DNA of 64,000 bases from NCBI GenBank assembly GCA_019747875.1, contig JAIEQI010000086.1, forward strand, positions 1 to 64,000, written 5' to 3'. The notes below the pieces were generated by a model, which saw nothing but the letters and a program-made list of their open reading frames with translations, was not told the origin of the DNA and searched no databases. This DNA is from Candidatus Obscuribacterales bacterium. GTDB lineage: Bacteria; Cyanobacteriota; Vampirovibrionia; Obscuribacterales; Obscuribacteraceae. Of this stretch, positions 54,824-63,716 are shown piece by piece. A program made the position numbers and the translations under genes. How positions within the stretch are numbered: position 1 is the first letter of the stretch; every line of letters starts with the position of its first letter.

Positions 54824-56350
54824 ATGTCAGTAGGATCATCGAAGCTTCAAGATTTCTTCACTTCGCAAAGCTCCACGAAACTGCCGCTAGAGGCGCTTCG
54901 GCGCGCAGTGCATGATATTCTTCTCAAACGTGCTCCCGCAAGCGGAGCTTGGAGAATACTAAGCTTGTCCGCGTTTACCCGCCGAGTTTTGATCATTACG
55001 CTGGAGCCCATCTCGAAGAAGATGGCCGGACCAGCTATTCGTGCCGTGGAGATCGGTAAGCAACTGTCCAACGAGCACGAGGTGACAGTTTTTTCTCCAT
55101 GTGCCAGCGATTACAAAAGTGCCCGAGAGCTCTTCGATCACGATAACTTCAAGCTTCATTGCCAGGGTAGCAAGGCTGATCTCTATCGATTAGCGCAGAA
55201 TCAAGACATTATTTTCATTCAGGGAAATGTCCTGAAGCCGTATCCGGCATTGGTAGATCTTGGTAAGTACCTGGTAGTCGATCTGTACGATCCATTTCTC
55301 CTCTCGGTTTTGGCGCAGTTCGAAGTTGACAGCGTAAGCGCGTCTTCTAGTTATAGGCTGATGCATCAAGTTCTGAAGAAGCATATGATCAATGCCGATT
55401 TCTCGGTTTGTGCTTCAGAGAAGCAGCTTGATTACTGGCTTGGCCGATACTGCGCCATCGGTCGCTTGACACCGGAAATGTATGGGTTCGATCGTTCGTT
55501 CCGCAAGTTGATCGACGTAGTTCCATTTGGATTGCCTGATCAGGCTCCGGTTCGAACTGCTCGCGGAATGCGTGAGAGCGTTGCAGGCATTGGCCAGGAC
55601 GATTTCGTTCTCCTCTGGGGCGGCGGTATCTGGGAATGGTTTGATCCCCTGACGATCATTGAAGCTGTTGCTCAGGTGGCCCGGAAACACAGCAATGTCA
55701 AACTTTATTTTATGGGCTATCAATCTCCGAATCCGCAAGTCGGCTTGATGCAAATGTCTGTGAAAGCCAAGCAATTGGCCGAGCGTTTGAATGTGCTGGA
55801 CAAGAATGTTTTCTTCTCTGACTCGTGGACGCCTTATGAAGAGCGGGTGAATTGCTTGCTCGATGCTGACGTTGCTGTCTCGGCACATTTTGATTTGCCG
55901 GAAACACGCTTTTCTTTTCGAACAAGGATTCTTGATTATTTCTGGGCCGGGCTACCAATTATCACAACGCGCGGTGATGAGCTTGCCGAACGAATTGAGC
56001 GCGAACAAGCCGGCTATGCACTTCCGTACCAGGATGCAAATGCATGGGCAGGGGCAATCGAAAAGCTTTTGCTGAGCAAGAAAAGTGCTGGTTCAACCGA
56101 TGCCGGCGGTGCCGGTAGTGAGATCGAAGAAATGGCGGCCGCCTCAATGAAGCTTGGCGAGTCGTATCGTTGGAGCGCAGTTGTTGAGCCTATTCGCAAA
56201 TTCTGCGCTGATCCTTATCATGCGCCAACATTCAAGAAGATCAAAATGCCGAACATAGTAGAGCGAGCCAGCGCAGTGCTGGAACGAGGCGGCAAAGACC
56301 TTCTAATCAAACGTTCGACAGAGATCATAAAAGACGTGCTGCGCGGCTAG
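54824..56350 (+). CDS. Family 4/1 glycosyltransferase (GT-B fold)
   Basis: 508 residues. Two Rossmann halves: N-terminal VLIITLEPISKKMAGPAIRAVEIGKQLS with the HEVTVFSP motif, and C-terminal FVLLWGGGIWEWFDPLTIIEAVAQV, VKLYFMGYQSPNP, then FRTRILDYFWAGLPIITTRGDELAERI, the usual sugar-nucleotide-binding region. It transfers a sugar from a nucleotide donor; acceptor unknown. Similar enzymes follow GT2 genes in polysaccharide clusters, as here. No signal peptide or membrane anchor. Confidence 0.85.
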   Translation: MSVGSSKLQDFFTSQSSTKLPLEALRRAVHDILLKRAPASGAWRILSLSAFTRRVLIITLEPISKKMAGPAIRAVEIGKQLSNEHEVTVFSPCASDYKSARELFDHDNFKLHCQGSKADLYRLAQNQDIIFIQGNVLKPYPALVDLGKYLVVDLYDPFLLSVLAQFEVDSVSASSSYRLMHQVLKKHMINADFSVCASEKQLDYWLGRYCAIGRLTPEMYGFDRSFRKLIDVVPFGLPDQAPVRTARGMRESVAGIGQDDFVLLWGGGIWEWFDPLTIIEAVAQVARKHSNVKLYFMGYQSPNPQVGLMQMSVKAKQLAERLNVLDKNVFFSDSWTPYEERVNCLLDADVAVSAHFDLPETRFSFRTRILDYFWAGLPIITTRGDELAERIEREQAGYALPYQDANAWAGAIEKLLLSKKSAGSTDAGGAGSEIEEMAAASMKLGESYRWSAVVEPIRKFCADPYHAPTFKKIKMPNIVERASAVLERGGKDLLIKRSTEIIKDVLRG

Positions 56351-56404
56351 ATGGAATTGCGAAAGTCGGAAGTGTTGAAAAAAACAACAAAAATGAGGTG
56401 AGGC

Positions 56405-57562
56405 GTGAAAAAATCATTCGTTTTCTTGTCACTAGTTACTTTTATTTCTCTATATGCCATCCGCTTCGACAGCCCTGCATGGGCTCAGTGGGATAACTCA
56501 TGGCAGAAGCAATACCCGATTGGCTCGAATGTGACTTGTTCGCCGGTCGGAGATACAACAGACTGGCGGCATGGCGTTGTAGTCGAAAATTTCCCCAACT
56601 CCGGTACTATCAAGGTGCGGGTCGACGAAGGGAACGGCAGACCGGGAGGTGTCTACATTATTTCTAATGCGGATACGATCCGCACGCAAACAGCCGCACC
56701 ACCTGCAGCGCCTCCTGCAGGCGCTGGCAACGCCGCTGCCGCTAATCATGCAGCTGGAACAATGCCTGGTGTCACCGCGGAGGAAGCTGCTGCCGCCGCT
56801 GCATTTACTGTCGGGGAGACTGTTCTTGCATCGCCTTCTTACAACAGTTGGGATTGGCGTAAGGGAGTGGTTATCGATAATCGACCGGATGCCAATTTCA
56901 TGAGGATAAAAGTAGAGCCGGGCAACGGCTTTCCAGGCGGCATCCAAATCGTATCACGCAAAGCGATCAAAAAAGTTGGTGCAGAGATTCCGCAGGCAGT
57001 GAATCAGCCCCCAGTTGCTCACAATCCGGCACCGGTTCAGGCTCCACCTGCAGCTCAGGCAAATTCTCCAGTTAACGCAATTCCTCCCCATACCAATAAT
57101 CCGGCAGCCCCTGCGCACGACGCGGCTAATCAAAAGAGCTGTTGCCCTCCGCAAGCGTCACTTGCAGGCAATTCGCTGGAGAACATTTTGAAGCGCTGTA
57201 TCTACGACAAATTCATTCAAAACGGTTACTCAATAGAGACGGCCAGGTATCCGGCAACAATAACCTTTCATTCTTTCACGATCACAGGCCCACGTGACTA
57301 TAAGATGCCTGAACCCTTTGCCTATCACACTGGAAGCCCTGATGGACCGGGTGGGATGCCGGGTACCAAGGTCTACGATGTGAGGACCAAGTACACAGTG
57401 TGTATTGATGAACAGCCTAATCCAGAATATGGATATAAGGGCTACACTTTATATGATGATTACGACATGTCGTACGTTGCGCTGCAACACTATCAAACAC
57501 ATGCGTGGCAGGTTAATCAGTCAGCCAGGTACAGCTGGGATCATCGCTCAGTAAAAAAATAA
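56405..57562 (+). CDS. Secreted protein with duplicated WxxGVV...PGG domain
   Basis: 385 residues from a GTG with GAGG ten bases upstream. Residues 1-28 are a signal peptide (MKKSFVFLSLVTFISLYAIRF...WAQ). Two related ~60-residue domains follow at about 30-95 and 135-195: W(R)(H/K)GVV, a (D/E)-x-(R)-P-N/D turn, then (V/I)KV(D/E)xGNGxPGG(V/I)xI(I/V)S. A Pro/Ala/Asn linker leads to a C-terminal domain (about 240-385) with CCPPQ and several Tyr-rich strands. The repeat resembles Tudor/SH3-like barrels, but I cannot place it. Probably periplasmic or surface exposed. Confidence 0.7.
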   Translation: MKKSFVFLSLVTFISLYAIRFDSPAWAQWDNSWQKQYPIGSNVTCSPVGDTTDWRHGVVVENFPNSGTIKVRVDEGNGRPGGVYIISNADTIRTQTAAPPAAPPAGAGNAAAANHAAGTMPGVTAEEAAAAAAFTVGETVLASPSYNSWDWRKGVVIDNRPDANFMRIKVEPGNGFPGGIQIVSRKAIKKVGAEIPQAVNQPPVAHNPAPVQAPPAAQANSPVNAIPPHTNNPAAPAHDAANQKSCCPPQASLAGNSLENILKRCIYDKFIQNGYSIETARYPATITFHSFTITGPRDYKMPEPFAYHTGSPDGPGGMPGTKVYDVRTKYTVCIDEQPNPEYGYKGYTLYDDYDMSYVALQHYQTHAWQVNQSARYSWDHRSVKK

Positions 57563-57603
57563 GATCCTACGGAGGACACCTTTAAGAAACTGGTGTTAGG
57601 GCT

Positions 57604-58704
57604 TCAGAATGATGACTGTCTCTTCTTTGCCTTCTCAAGCCATTCTTGTGCTTCCGGGAAGTTAGCATCGCACTTGAGTGTGTCTTCAAATTGCTTGATC
57701 GAATTTTTCATTGAGTCGAGCGAGAAATAGTACCTACCGAGCCAGAAGTGAACGGCTGCATCATAAGGGTTCCGCTCTAGTGCTTTGCCCAGATTTGTCA
57801 AACAAGCCGAGAAATTCTTGTCCTCATAATCCATAATGCCGAGGTTCAAATAGGCATCATAAAAGGTATTGTCTAGATCGAGAACTTTTTCGAAGTCTTC
57901 ACGCGCTTTGCTGCGGTCGCCTTGCTGCTTTGTGATCAAGGCGAGTTTGCACAGCACCGCTGGGTTTTTCTTGTCTTTAGCAAGCGCCATGTTGTAGTAC
58001 TTGAGGGCGCCTTCCATGTTGCCTAGATCCATTTCGATGTTGCCTAATTGCAATACAACATCTGAGTTTCCTGGATCAAGTTTCAATACTGTTTCGAACT
58101 CGGTTTTTGCTTCGTCAAACTTTTTCAACTCTTTCAAAACGTAGGCCAAGTTGAGGTGAGCTGCCATAAAATCTGGTTTTAGTTCGATCGCTTTCTTGTA
58201 CTCAGGCTCTGCCTTTTCATAGTCTTGCAAATTCTGATAGCTAAAAGCCAGGTTGTTGTGTCCCTCAGCCATATCGGGATCGAGTTGAACAACCTCTTCG
58301 TATATTTGCGCTGCTTCCTGGAACTTATTCATCTTCTGGTAGCAAGCACCGATCCATGTTCGGATCATTGTGTTGTTCTTGTCGAGTTCAAGTGCTTTCT
58401 GGAATTCTACAAGCGCTTCTTCACCCTTGTTCTTGTTGTAGAGTTCAATGCCTTTGTTCTGAGCAGCTTCAAATGTCGGGTCCAATGGCTCGCCGGCGCT
58501 GTTCAATGCTGGTGCTTTAGCAGCAGCTGGTGCGGCCTGTGGTGCGGCGGCTGCTGGTTTGGCTGGCGCCGCCGCGGCTGGTTTTGCAGTTGTTGTTGCT
58601 GGTTTTGCCGGAGCAGCCGGCTTTGCAGCTTCAGTGCCAGCTGCATTTACGCTAGCTTGACCCAAAAAAGATAGAACAACCGCCAAAATCCAACGTTGAT
58701 GCAT
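57604..58704 (-). CDS. Exported TPR protein
   Basis: 366 residues from the ATG at 58704 with GAGG upstream; a GTG three codons earlier is possible. Signal peptide MHQRWILAVVLSFLGQASVNAAG, then an Ala/Pro/Lys-rich linker (about 25-75). Eight TPR units follow from about 80 to 360 (GIELYNKNKGEEALVEFQKAL, HNNLAFSYQNLQDYEKAEPEYKKAI, and so on) with regular spacing. It should be a periplasmic scaffold or chaperone. No other motif. Convergent with the preceding secreted-protein gene. Confidence 0.85.
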   Translation of the reverse strand: MHQRWILAVVLSFLGQASVNAAGTEAAKPAAPAKPATTTAKPAAAAPAKPAAAAPQAAPAAAKAPALNSAGEPLDPTFEAAQNKGIELYNKNKGEEALVEFQKALELDKNNTMIRTWIGACYQKMNKFQEAAQIYEEVVQLDPDMAEGHNNLAFSYQNLQDYEKAEPEYKKAIELKPDFMAAHLNLAYVLKELKKFDEAKTEFETVLKLDPGNSDVVLQLGNIEMDLGNMEGALKYYNMALAKDKKNPAVLCKLALITKQQGDRSKAREDFEKVLDLDNTFYDAYLNLGIMDYEDKNFSACLTNLGKALERNPYDAAVHFWLGRYYFSLDSMKNSIKQFEDTLKCDANFPEAQEWLEKAKKRQSSF

Positions 58705-58982
58705 GTCCAACACCTCGACTGCTTATTAGGAAGCTCCAAGCTCTGGCCACTTCCCGTGCTTTTCCAACCGCCAAGGAATTCGCAGGGTCCTAGACCCTCT
58801 CACCCCATACTCCTACCTTACCCGGCGGACTGGTAAGCTTGCTTCCAACACAGACGGTATGTCGAATTATTAAGAGAGATGACCTTTGCCGGATTTCGTT
58901 GATCCGGAGTTCCTAAAATAGCAGACCTTGGCCGCTCCGTCTTTTTGATGCCAAGGCATTTGCATCGCAACACGGCAGGGAA

Positions 58983-59843
58983 ATGCAAGAGACGTCTTAC
59001 ACTCCGCCTGAACATCTATCCTCCGAATCCTGGGTGGAGTTCGAGTTGCGTTCGGCTTCCAACCTTTTGCAGCCGATGGTGGGCGAACTGAAAAAATTGA
59101 AGCTGCGAGTCATAAAAGAGCGTGTTCACAAATCACGCGTTTCGTTGCGACGATGGTTTTCCGTTTGGAGCCTGTTGGAACAAGACGGTTGGGAAAAGAA
59201 GAAATTCAAAAAGGGTGTTCTCAAGCCGTTGCGCAGCTTCTTGAAGGAGCTGGGTGAGCTCAGGGACTCTGATGTCAATATTGAAACTGCAGAAAAATTG
59301 GGCTGCGACAAGAACACGATCGACGAATTCAAGAAGAAACGCAAAAAGTTGAAGAAGGCAATTGATGCGAGCCTAAAAGAGATTCAGCCGGAAAAGCTGC
59401 GTGATGACATTGAGGCTTATCTTGAAGAGCGAGCACTGGACCTCAGCAAGAAGTTGGCTGAATCTGATGAGGCCGATCATTCGGCCTTCGCGCATTTCGA
59501 TCGATATATATCGGAGCATGAGCAAAGTGTGCGCATTTTGTCAGAGAGAGCCACAACGCCAGAGTCACTGCATAAGTTGAGGCTTGCCATTAAGAAGTGG
59601 CGATATCTCCTTACCGAATGCATGGGACTTACTAACCTCGACCTTGTCAGGGCTCAAACCTTGCTGGGTGAAATTCATGACTTCGACCGATTGGAGCCGG
59701 TTCTTAAAGAGTCTGCTCCCGACGATAAGGAATCCCTCATTAGGTTGAGGAAGGAAAGAGCTACTTTGGTAAAAGAGTTTGAGAAGTGTAAGAAAGATCT
59801 TCCTTACGGACTTCGCCCCGGCCTCATCTCATACGCAAGATAA
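58983..59843 (+). CDS. CHAD-domain protein
   Basis: 286 residues. Helical CHAD fold with conserved basic motifs: RVHKSRVSLRRW (about 42-53), LRDSDVN, and LHKLRLAIKKWRYLL (about 198-212). CHAD proteins bind inorganic polyphosphate and often coat polyphosphate granules. The middle is strongly Lys-rich (KKRKKLKKAIDASLKEI). There is no CYTH phosphatase domain fused or adjacent. In keeping with polyphosphate-accumulating relatives, but the link is inference. Confidence 0.85.
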   Translation: MQETSYTPPEHLSSESWVEFELRSASNLLQPMVGELKKLKLRVIKERVHKSRVSLRRWFSVWSLLEQDGWEKKKFKKGVLKPLRSFLKELGELRDSDVNIETAEKLGCDKNTIDEFKKKRKKLKKAIDASLKEIQPEKLRDDIEAYLEERALDLSKKLAESDEADHSAFAHFDRYISEHEQSVRILSERATTPESLHKLRLAIKKWRYLLTECMGLTNLDLVRAQTLLGEIHDFDRLEPVLKESAPDDKESLIRLRKERATLVKEFEKCKKDLPYGLRPGLISYAR

Positions 59844-59968
59844 TTAAAATCACATCTCTTAATTGCCAACTATCGCCTCTGAAGAACATAGAATTGAATA
59901 AGTAGATCTGAACCAAGAAACTGTCTTTGACTCTGTGCAAGCGCAGAGGCAAGGGGGAACAAGACATT

Positions 59969-60961
59969 ATGACCATACGGAAGAAAGTGACCATCCTGGG
60001 CTCTGGTGCGGCTGGACTGACTGCTGCAATTTATGCGGCACGGGCCGATCTGGAACCCTTGGTCATTCAAGGTCTTCAAGCTGGTGGTCAATTAACTATC
60101 ACTACAGATGTCGAGAACTTCCCCGGATTTCCAAATGGAATCCTCGGTCCGACTTTGATGGAAGAGATGCATAAGCAGGCTGAGAGATTCGGCACGCAGT
60201 TTATTTACGATAATGCCGAGTTGGTTGACATGACCAAGCGACCATTTGTCGTTCAAACTAGTGGAGAAGAAGTGCATACTGATACGCTCATCATTTGCAC
60301 CGGCGCGTCTGCGAAGTGGCTAGGTCTTGAATCAGAGCAAAAGTTGATGGGGCATGGTGTTTCTGCCTGCGCTACTTGCGATGCATTCTTCTTCAAAGAG
60401 AAGGTTGTTTTCGTTGTTGGTGGTGGCGATACTGCGCTCGAAGAAGCCATCTTTTTGACAAGATTCGCTTCCGAGGTAAATTTGGTGCACCGTCGTGATT
60501 CTTTCCGTGCCTCAAAAATCATGGCTGATCGCGCAAAATCAAACCCGAAAATCAAGTTCTTCCTTGACACCATCGTGGAAGACATCTTCGATGTAAGCAA
60601 AGGCGAAGTAACCGGTATCAGGCTCAAGAATTTGAAAACGAGCCAATCACAAGATTACAAGGCCGACGGCGTATTCATTGCAATCGGGCACCACCCGAAT
60701 TCGGACCTCTTCAAAGGACAGTTGAAGATGAACGAGAACGGATATATCACCACAGATGGTGTCAGAACATCCATTCCAGGAGTGTTTGCCGCCGGTGATG
60801 TCCAGGACGAAACCTATAAGCAAGCAATCACCGCAGCTGGTACTGGTTGTGCTGCAGCGCTTGAGGCCCAGTGGTATTTAGAGCGTCTTGAGCACGAATC
60901 CTCAAAAAAAAACAATAGTGACAGCAATTCTCAAAAGGCCGTAGCTGGAGTTCACGAGTAA
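59969..60961 (+). CDS. trxB: Thioredoxin reductase
   Basis: 330 residues from the ATG at 59969; an in-frame TTG upstream would add 14. FAD motif GSGAAGLTAAIYAAR, NADPH motif VVGGGDTALEEAIFL, redox centre CATCDAFFF (C-x-x-C) and the FAD-binding C-terminal GVFAAGDVQD are all present. It reduces thioredoxin with NADPH in the cytosol. The gene at 60967 begins five bases after its stop, so the two form one unit. Confidence 0.94.
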   Translation: MTIRKKVTILGSGAAGLTAAIYAARADLEPLVIQGLQAGGQLTITTDVENFPGFPNGILGPTLMEEMHKQAERFGTQFIYDNAELVDMTKRPFVVQTSGEEVHTDTLIICTGASAKWLGLESEQKLMGHGVSACATCDAFFFKEKVVFVVGGGDTALEEAIFLTRFASEVNLVHRRDSFRASKIMADRAKSNPKIKFFLDTIVEDIFDVSKGEVTGIRLKNLKTSQSQDYKADGVFIAIGHHPNSDLFKGQLKMNENGYITTDGVRTSIPGVFAAGDVQDETYKQAITAAGTGCAAALEAQWYLERLEHESSKKNNSDSNSQKAVAGVHE

Positions 60962-60966
60962 GGGCG

Positions 60967-61692
60967 TTGGCTAGCGGTTTTGCTAGTAGCGAAGTAATTC
61001 AATCCGCGCATCGAGACTATGGCGATACGCTGAGAGACCTCGCTGCGGAGCATCCGTGCAGTGAGCATCGTTTATTTCACGTGCTCGAAAACATACATTT
61101 GACTATCGAACAAGCCGCTCGCTTGCTGCGAAATTATGATGCGCATGCATCCGTTCTAAGGAGATACTTGCTGCGTGCTGCCGCGATCATGCCTGAGGAA
61201 GCGGTGCCTCTTGTTTTGGAAAACGTGCGCAATGAGTATGGCAATGGCGATTATTCCAAAAATCATCAAGACCAACTCCGAGATCTCGCATGGAAATCGG
61301 GAGTTAGCAGGCGAACCTTTTTTGATGTCAAAGTGAACTCAGAGATTAAAGCCTTTATCAAAGCCGCGCGTCTGTACTACTGTCCTAAGAAGGGCCTCCA
61401 TTCAGCCGATTTGTTGAATCCTGCCATTGTCGCTGGTGCAATAACGGCCACCGAAATACTAGCGGTAAAAGAGTTTGCGGTAATGCAAAAGGCATTTGCT
61501 TCACTTGGACTAGCAAATCATCATTGGTTTCATCACGTCACGATTGAACAAGAACATCAAGATGAGTCTGTTGCGCTGGCAAAATATTTTCAAGAAAGAC
61601 ATGACGCCGCAAAGTCAGTGGAATTCGGTCTTAAGGGCGTTCTTGATGCCAATATTCATCTCTACGATGGGTTACTTGCAGCATTGACGTAA
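60967..61692 (+). CDS. Haem-oxygenase-like iron-containing redox enzyme
   Basis: 241 residues from a TTG directly after trxB. The helical pattern fits the haem-oxygenase-like di-iron oxidase group (Haem_oxygenas_2): LENVRNEYGNGDYSKNH supplies a Glu and His, and HHVTIEQEHQDES supplies a His-x3-Glu-x2-His set. An intermediate helix (ATEILAVKEFAVMQ) carries another Glu. These enzymes oxidise amino-acid-derived or fatty-acid substrates. No ribosome binding site beyond AAGG at the trxB stop, so expression depends on trxB. Substrate unknown; coupling to thioredoxin reductase suggests an electron source. Confidence 0.7.
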   Translation: MASGFASSEVIQSAHRDYGDTLRDLAAEHPCSEHRLFHVLENIHLTIEQAARLLRNYDAHASVLRRYLLRAAAIMPEEAVPLVLENVRNEYGNGDYSKNHQDQLRDLAWKSGVSRRTFFDVKVNSEIKAFIKAARLYYCPKKGLHSADLLNPAIVAGAITATEILAVKEFAVMQKAFASLGLANHHWFHHVTIEQEHQDESVALAKYFQERHDAAKSVEFGLKGVLDANIHLYDGLLAALT

Positions 61693-61770
61693 TAAACGGG
61701 TAGAACTTTGTTAGACTCAATAAGTTAGTTTGGTCATGTTTTGCTGACAACTATTAGAAGGACGGTTGTA

Positions 61771-62364
61771 ATGAAGTCGAGATATTTGCTGACAAATACG
61801 CTGGTTGTGCTGCTTTCTCTTTCGATTGGTGCGGCTAGTGCCGCGGCTCCCAGCAGTCCCGCAAAGAGCGACCATGATAAGGGTGTTGAGGCTGTTGCAA
61901 AGAAGTCTTACGAAGAAGCCGTCACTCATTTCACCAAAGCCATTGAAACTGATTCAAAAGTGGTCGCGCCCTACCTTGAACGAGCGATCGCAAATATGCA
62001 TCTAAAACAATATCGGAAGGCGATTGACGATTGCAAAGTCGTGATGGCTAATGATAAAGCGCATAAAGCAGAGCAGCGTGAAGCCAATATGATTGCTTCG
62101 GGCGCCGCTAACATGCTCGGCGAATTTGCTGAAGCTCAAGGATATGCAAGCAAAGCAATTGAGATCGCACCAGGTTCTCTGGTCTACGCCGATCGAGCCA
62201 TGGCGCACAAAGGCCAGGGACATCTTGCCGAAGCTCTGCAAGATATCAATCAAGCCATTAAGATGAATGGGAAGCGCAGCGGATTTTATCAGCTACGCGC
62301 AGGTATCTACGAGCAGATGGCTAAAGCAGATCGAGCCAGGTCAAGCGAGCTGGCTAAAAAATAG
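61771..62364 (+). CDS. Small exported TPR protein
   Basis: 197 residues from the ATG at 61771, with AAGGA eight bases upstream. Signal peptide MKSRYLLTNTLVVLLSLSIGAASAAA. Four TPR-like units follow (GVEAVAKKSYEEAVTHFTKAI, LERAIANMHLKQYRKAIDDCKV, and two more). A strong terminator follows. Probably periplasmic; partner unknown. Confidence 0.8.
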   Translation: MKSRYLLTNTLVVLLSLSIGAASAAAPSSPAKSDHDKGVEAVAKKSYEEAVTHFTKAIETDSKVVAPYLERAIANMHLKQYRKAIDDCKVVMANDKAHKAEQREANMIASGAANMLGEFAEAQGYASKAIEIAPGSLVYADRAMAHKGQGHLAEALQDINQAIKMNGKRSGFYQLRAGIYEQMAKADRARSSELAKK

Positions 62365-62413
62365 TTGCTAGAACTGAGCAATCGAAATTATCAGACTAAC
62401 TGAATAGATTTTT

Positions 62414-62448
62414 GGCGGGGGGCTTATAGTTCCCCCGTCGTTTTTTTT
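62414..62448 (+). terminator. Strong rho-independent terminator
   Basis: GGCGGGGG and CCCCCGTC form an 8-bp stem with a 10-base loop, followed by G and eight T residues. It ends the unit including the small TPR gene. Confidence 0.85.
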
Positions 62449-62488
62449 GAACATGCGCCCTGCCAAAAAAAATGTCCTGACTTTCTAA

Positions 62489-63643
62489 TCAGACCTTAAT
62501 GGCTGAAAAACGCCGTGCAGAGAACATTTTGAGATCTACTGTCGGCTGCTTCCGGTCCACCAATTGGATAAGTAACTCGGCAATTACAGGACCAAACTTA
62601 AATGCATGTCCGGAGCATCCGGTGAAAAAGACCGCATTATTATGATCGGGAATCCTATCGATTACAAAATGGGTATCTGGTGAATTTGTATAGAGACAAG
62701 TACCGGCATGAATGATGTTAGTTGATGCATCGGGCAAGAACTTTTGCATTCGCTCGTGCAGTTCGTGCAGTTGTTTTTCATCCACTTCAAAGTCGCGTGT
62801 ATCGGCTGTAGTCACTTTGCCGGTCTGATGGAAAGCTGACTTCACCCCGTTGCGACCGAAAATTGGAAAACCGTACCATCCGATTCCACCGCTGCCTTCG
62901 CCCCCATGTTCAATAAATATTGGAAATTTGTTCGGCATGAACGCGGCGCTGTCTTTAGCTTCGAAAAACGCCCACTGCTCTTGGGTCACTGTTAAAGGCA
63001 GGTCCACTCCCCAGCCATGAAGAACGGGACCCATCCAGCTTCCTGCACAGAGCAGAAGCTTTTTGGCAATCAATTTCTGAGTCTTTGTTGTGATCGCAAA
63101 CTCGTCTCCTTCAGCTTCGATTTTTATGACCGCTGCCTTATCCGCCAGGTGTCCACCATTTTTCCTGGCAAGCGTTTGTAAGGTTTTTACGCAGAGCGAC
63201 GCGTTCAGGATACCGGCATCCGCCTGATAGAGTCCCTCATAGTTATTCGGAAGTTCGAATTGTGGAAATCGCTTTTTGATCTCTGCTCGATCTAATAGCT
63301 CATAGGAAATATTTTCGGCATCAAGTGAACTTCGACAATCTCGAATGCCCTTTCCGCCGATTTCATCCAGGTCTATCCCACCAGTTTGAATGTACAATTC
63401 TTCGCCAGATTCGGCAATTATTTCTGACCACAGTGGAAATCCGCGCTTTGCCATTCTTACGTAGAGCGGATGATCGTAAGCGTATCGTGTGATGCGGCTT
63501 TCTCCGTGTGAGCTGCCTCGATCATGCGCAAACTCGAATTGCTCAAGAAGCGCTACCGATTTTCCCTCTCTTGCTAAAAGATATGCAGCCGAACTGCCAA
63601 CGACACCGGCCCCAACAACGCAATATTCGATCTTTTCAGCCAT
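62489..63643 (-). CDS. SolA/monomeric sarcosine-oxidase-type FAD oxidase
   Basis: 384 residues. FAD-binding YCVVGAGVVGSSAAYLL at the start, GSSHGESRITRYAY near residue 43, and the C-terminal CLYTNSPDTHFVID whose Cys matches the covalent-flavin cysteine of monomeric sarcosine oxidase. GCSGHAFKFGPVI completes the signature. Such enzymes oxidise N-methyl amino acids (sarcosine, N-methyl-tryptophan) to the amine, formaldehyde and H2O2. The exact substrate cannot be inferred. Single gene, divergent from the last gene in the window. Confidence 0.9.
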   Translation of the reverse strand: MAEKIEYCVVGAGVVGSSAAYLLAREGKSVALLEQFEFAHDRGSSHGESRITRYAYDHPLYVRMAKRGFPLWSEIIAESGEELYIQTGGIDLDEIGGKGIRDCRSSLDAENISYELLDRAEIKKRFPQFELPNNYEGLYQADAGILNASLCVKTLQTLARKNGGHLADKAAVIKIEAEGDEFAITTKTQKLIAKKLLLCAGSWMGPVLHGWGVDLPLTVTQEQWAFFEAKDSAAFMPNKFPIFIEHGGEGSGGIGWYGFPIFGRNGVKSAFHQTGKVTTADTRDFEVDEKQLHELHERMQKFLPDASTNIIHAGTCLYTNSPDTHFVIDRIPDHNNAVFFTGCSGHAFKFGPVIAELLIQLVDRKQPTVDLKMFSARRFSAIKV

Positions 63644-63716
63644 CCTGACCTTTAGCTCTCGTTCATTATGCTTATACGCGCCTGTCTACTGAGGCTAGCC
63701 CAAATATAATAGCGGT

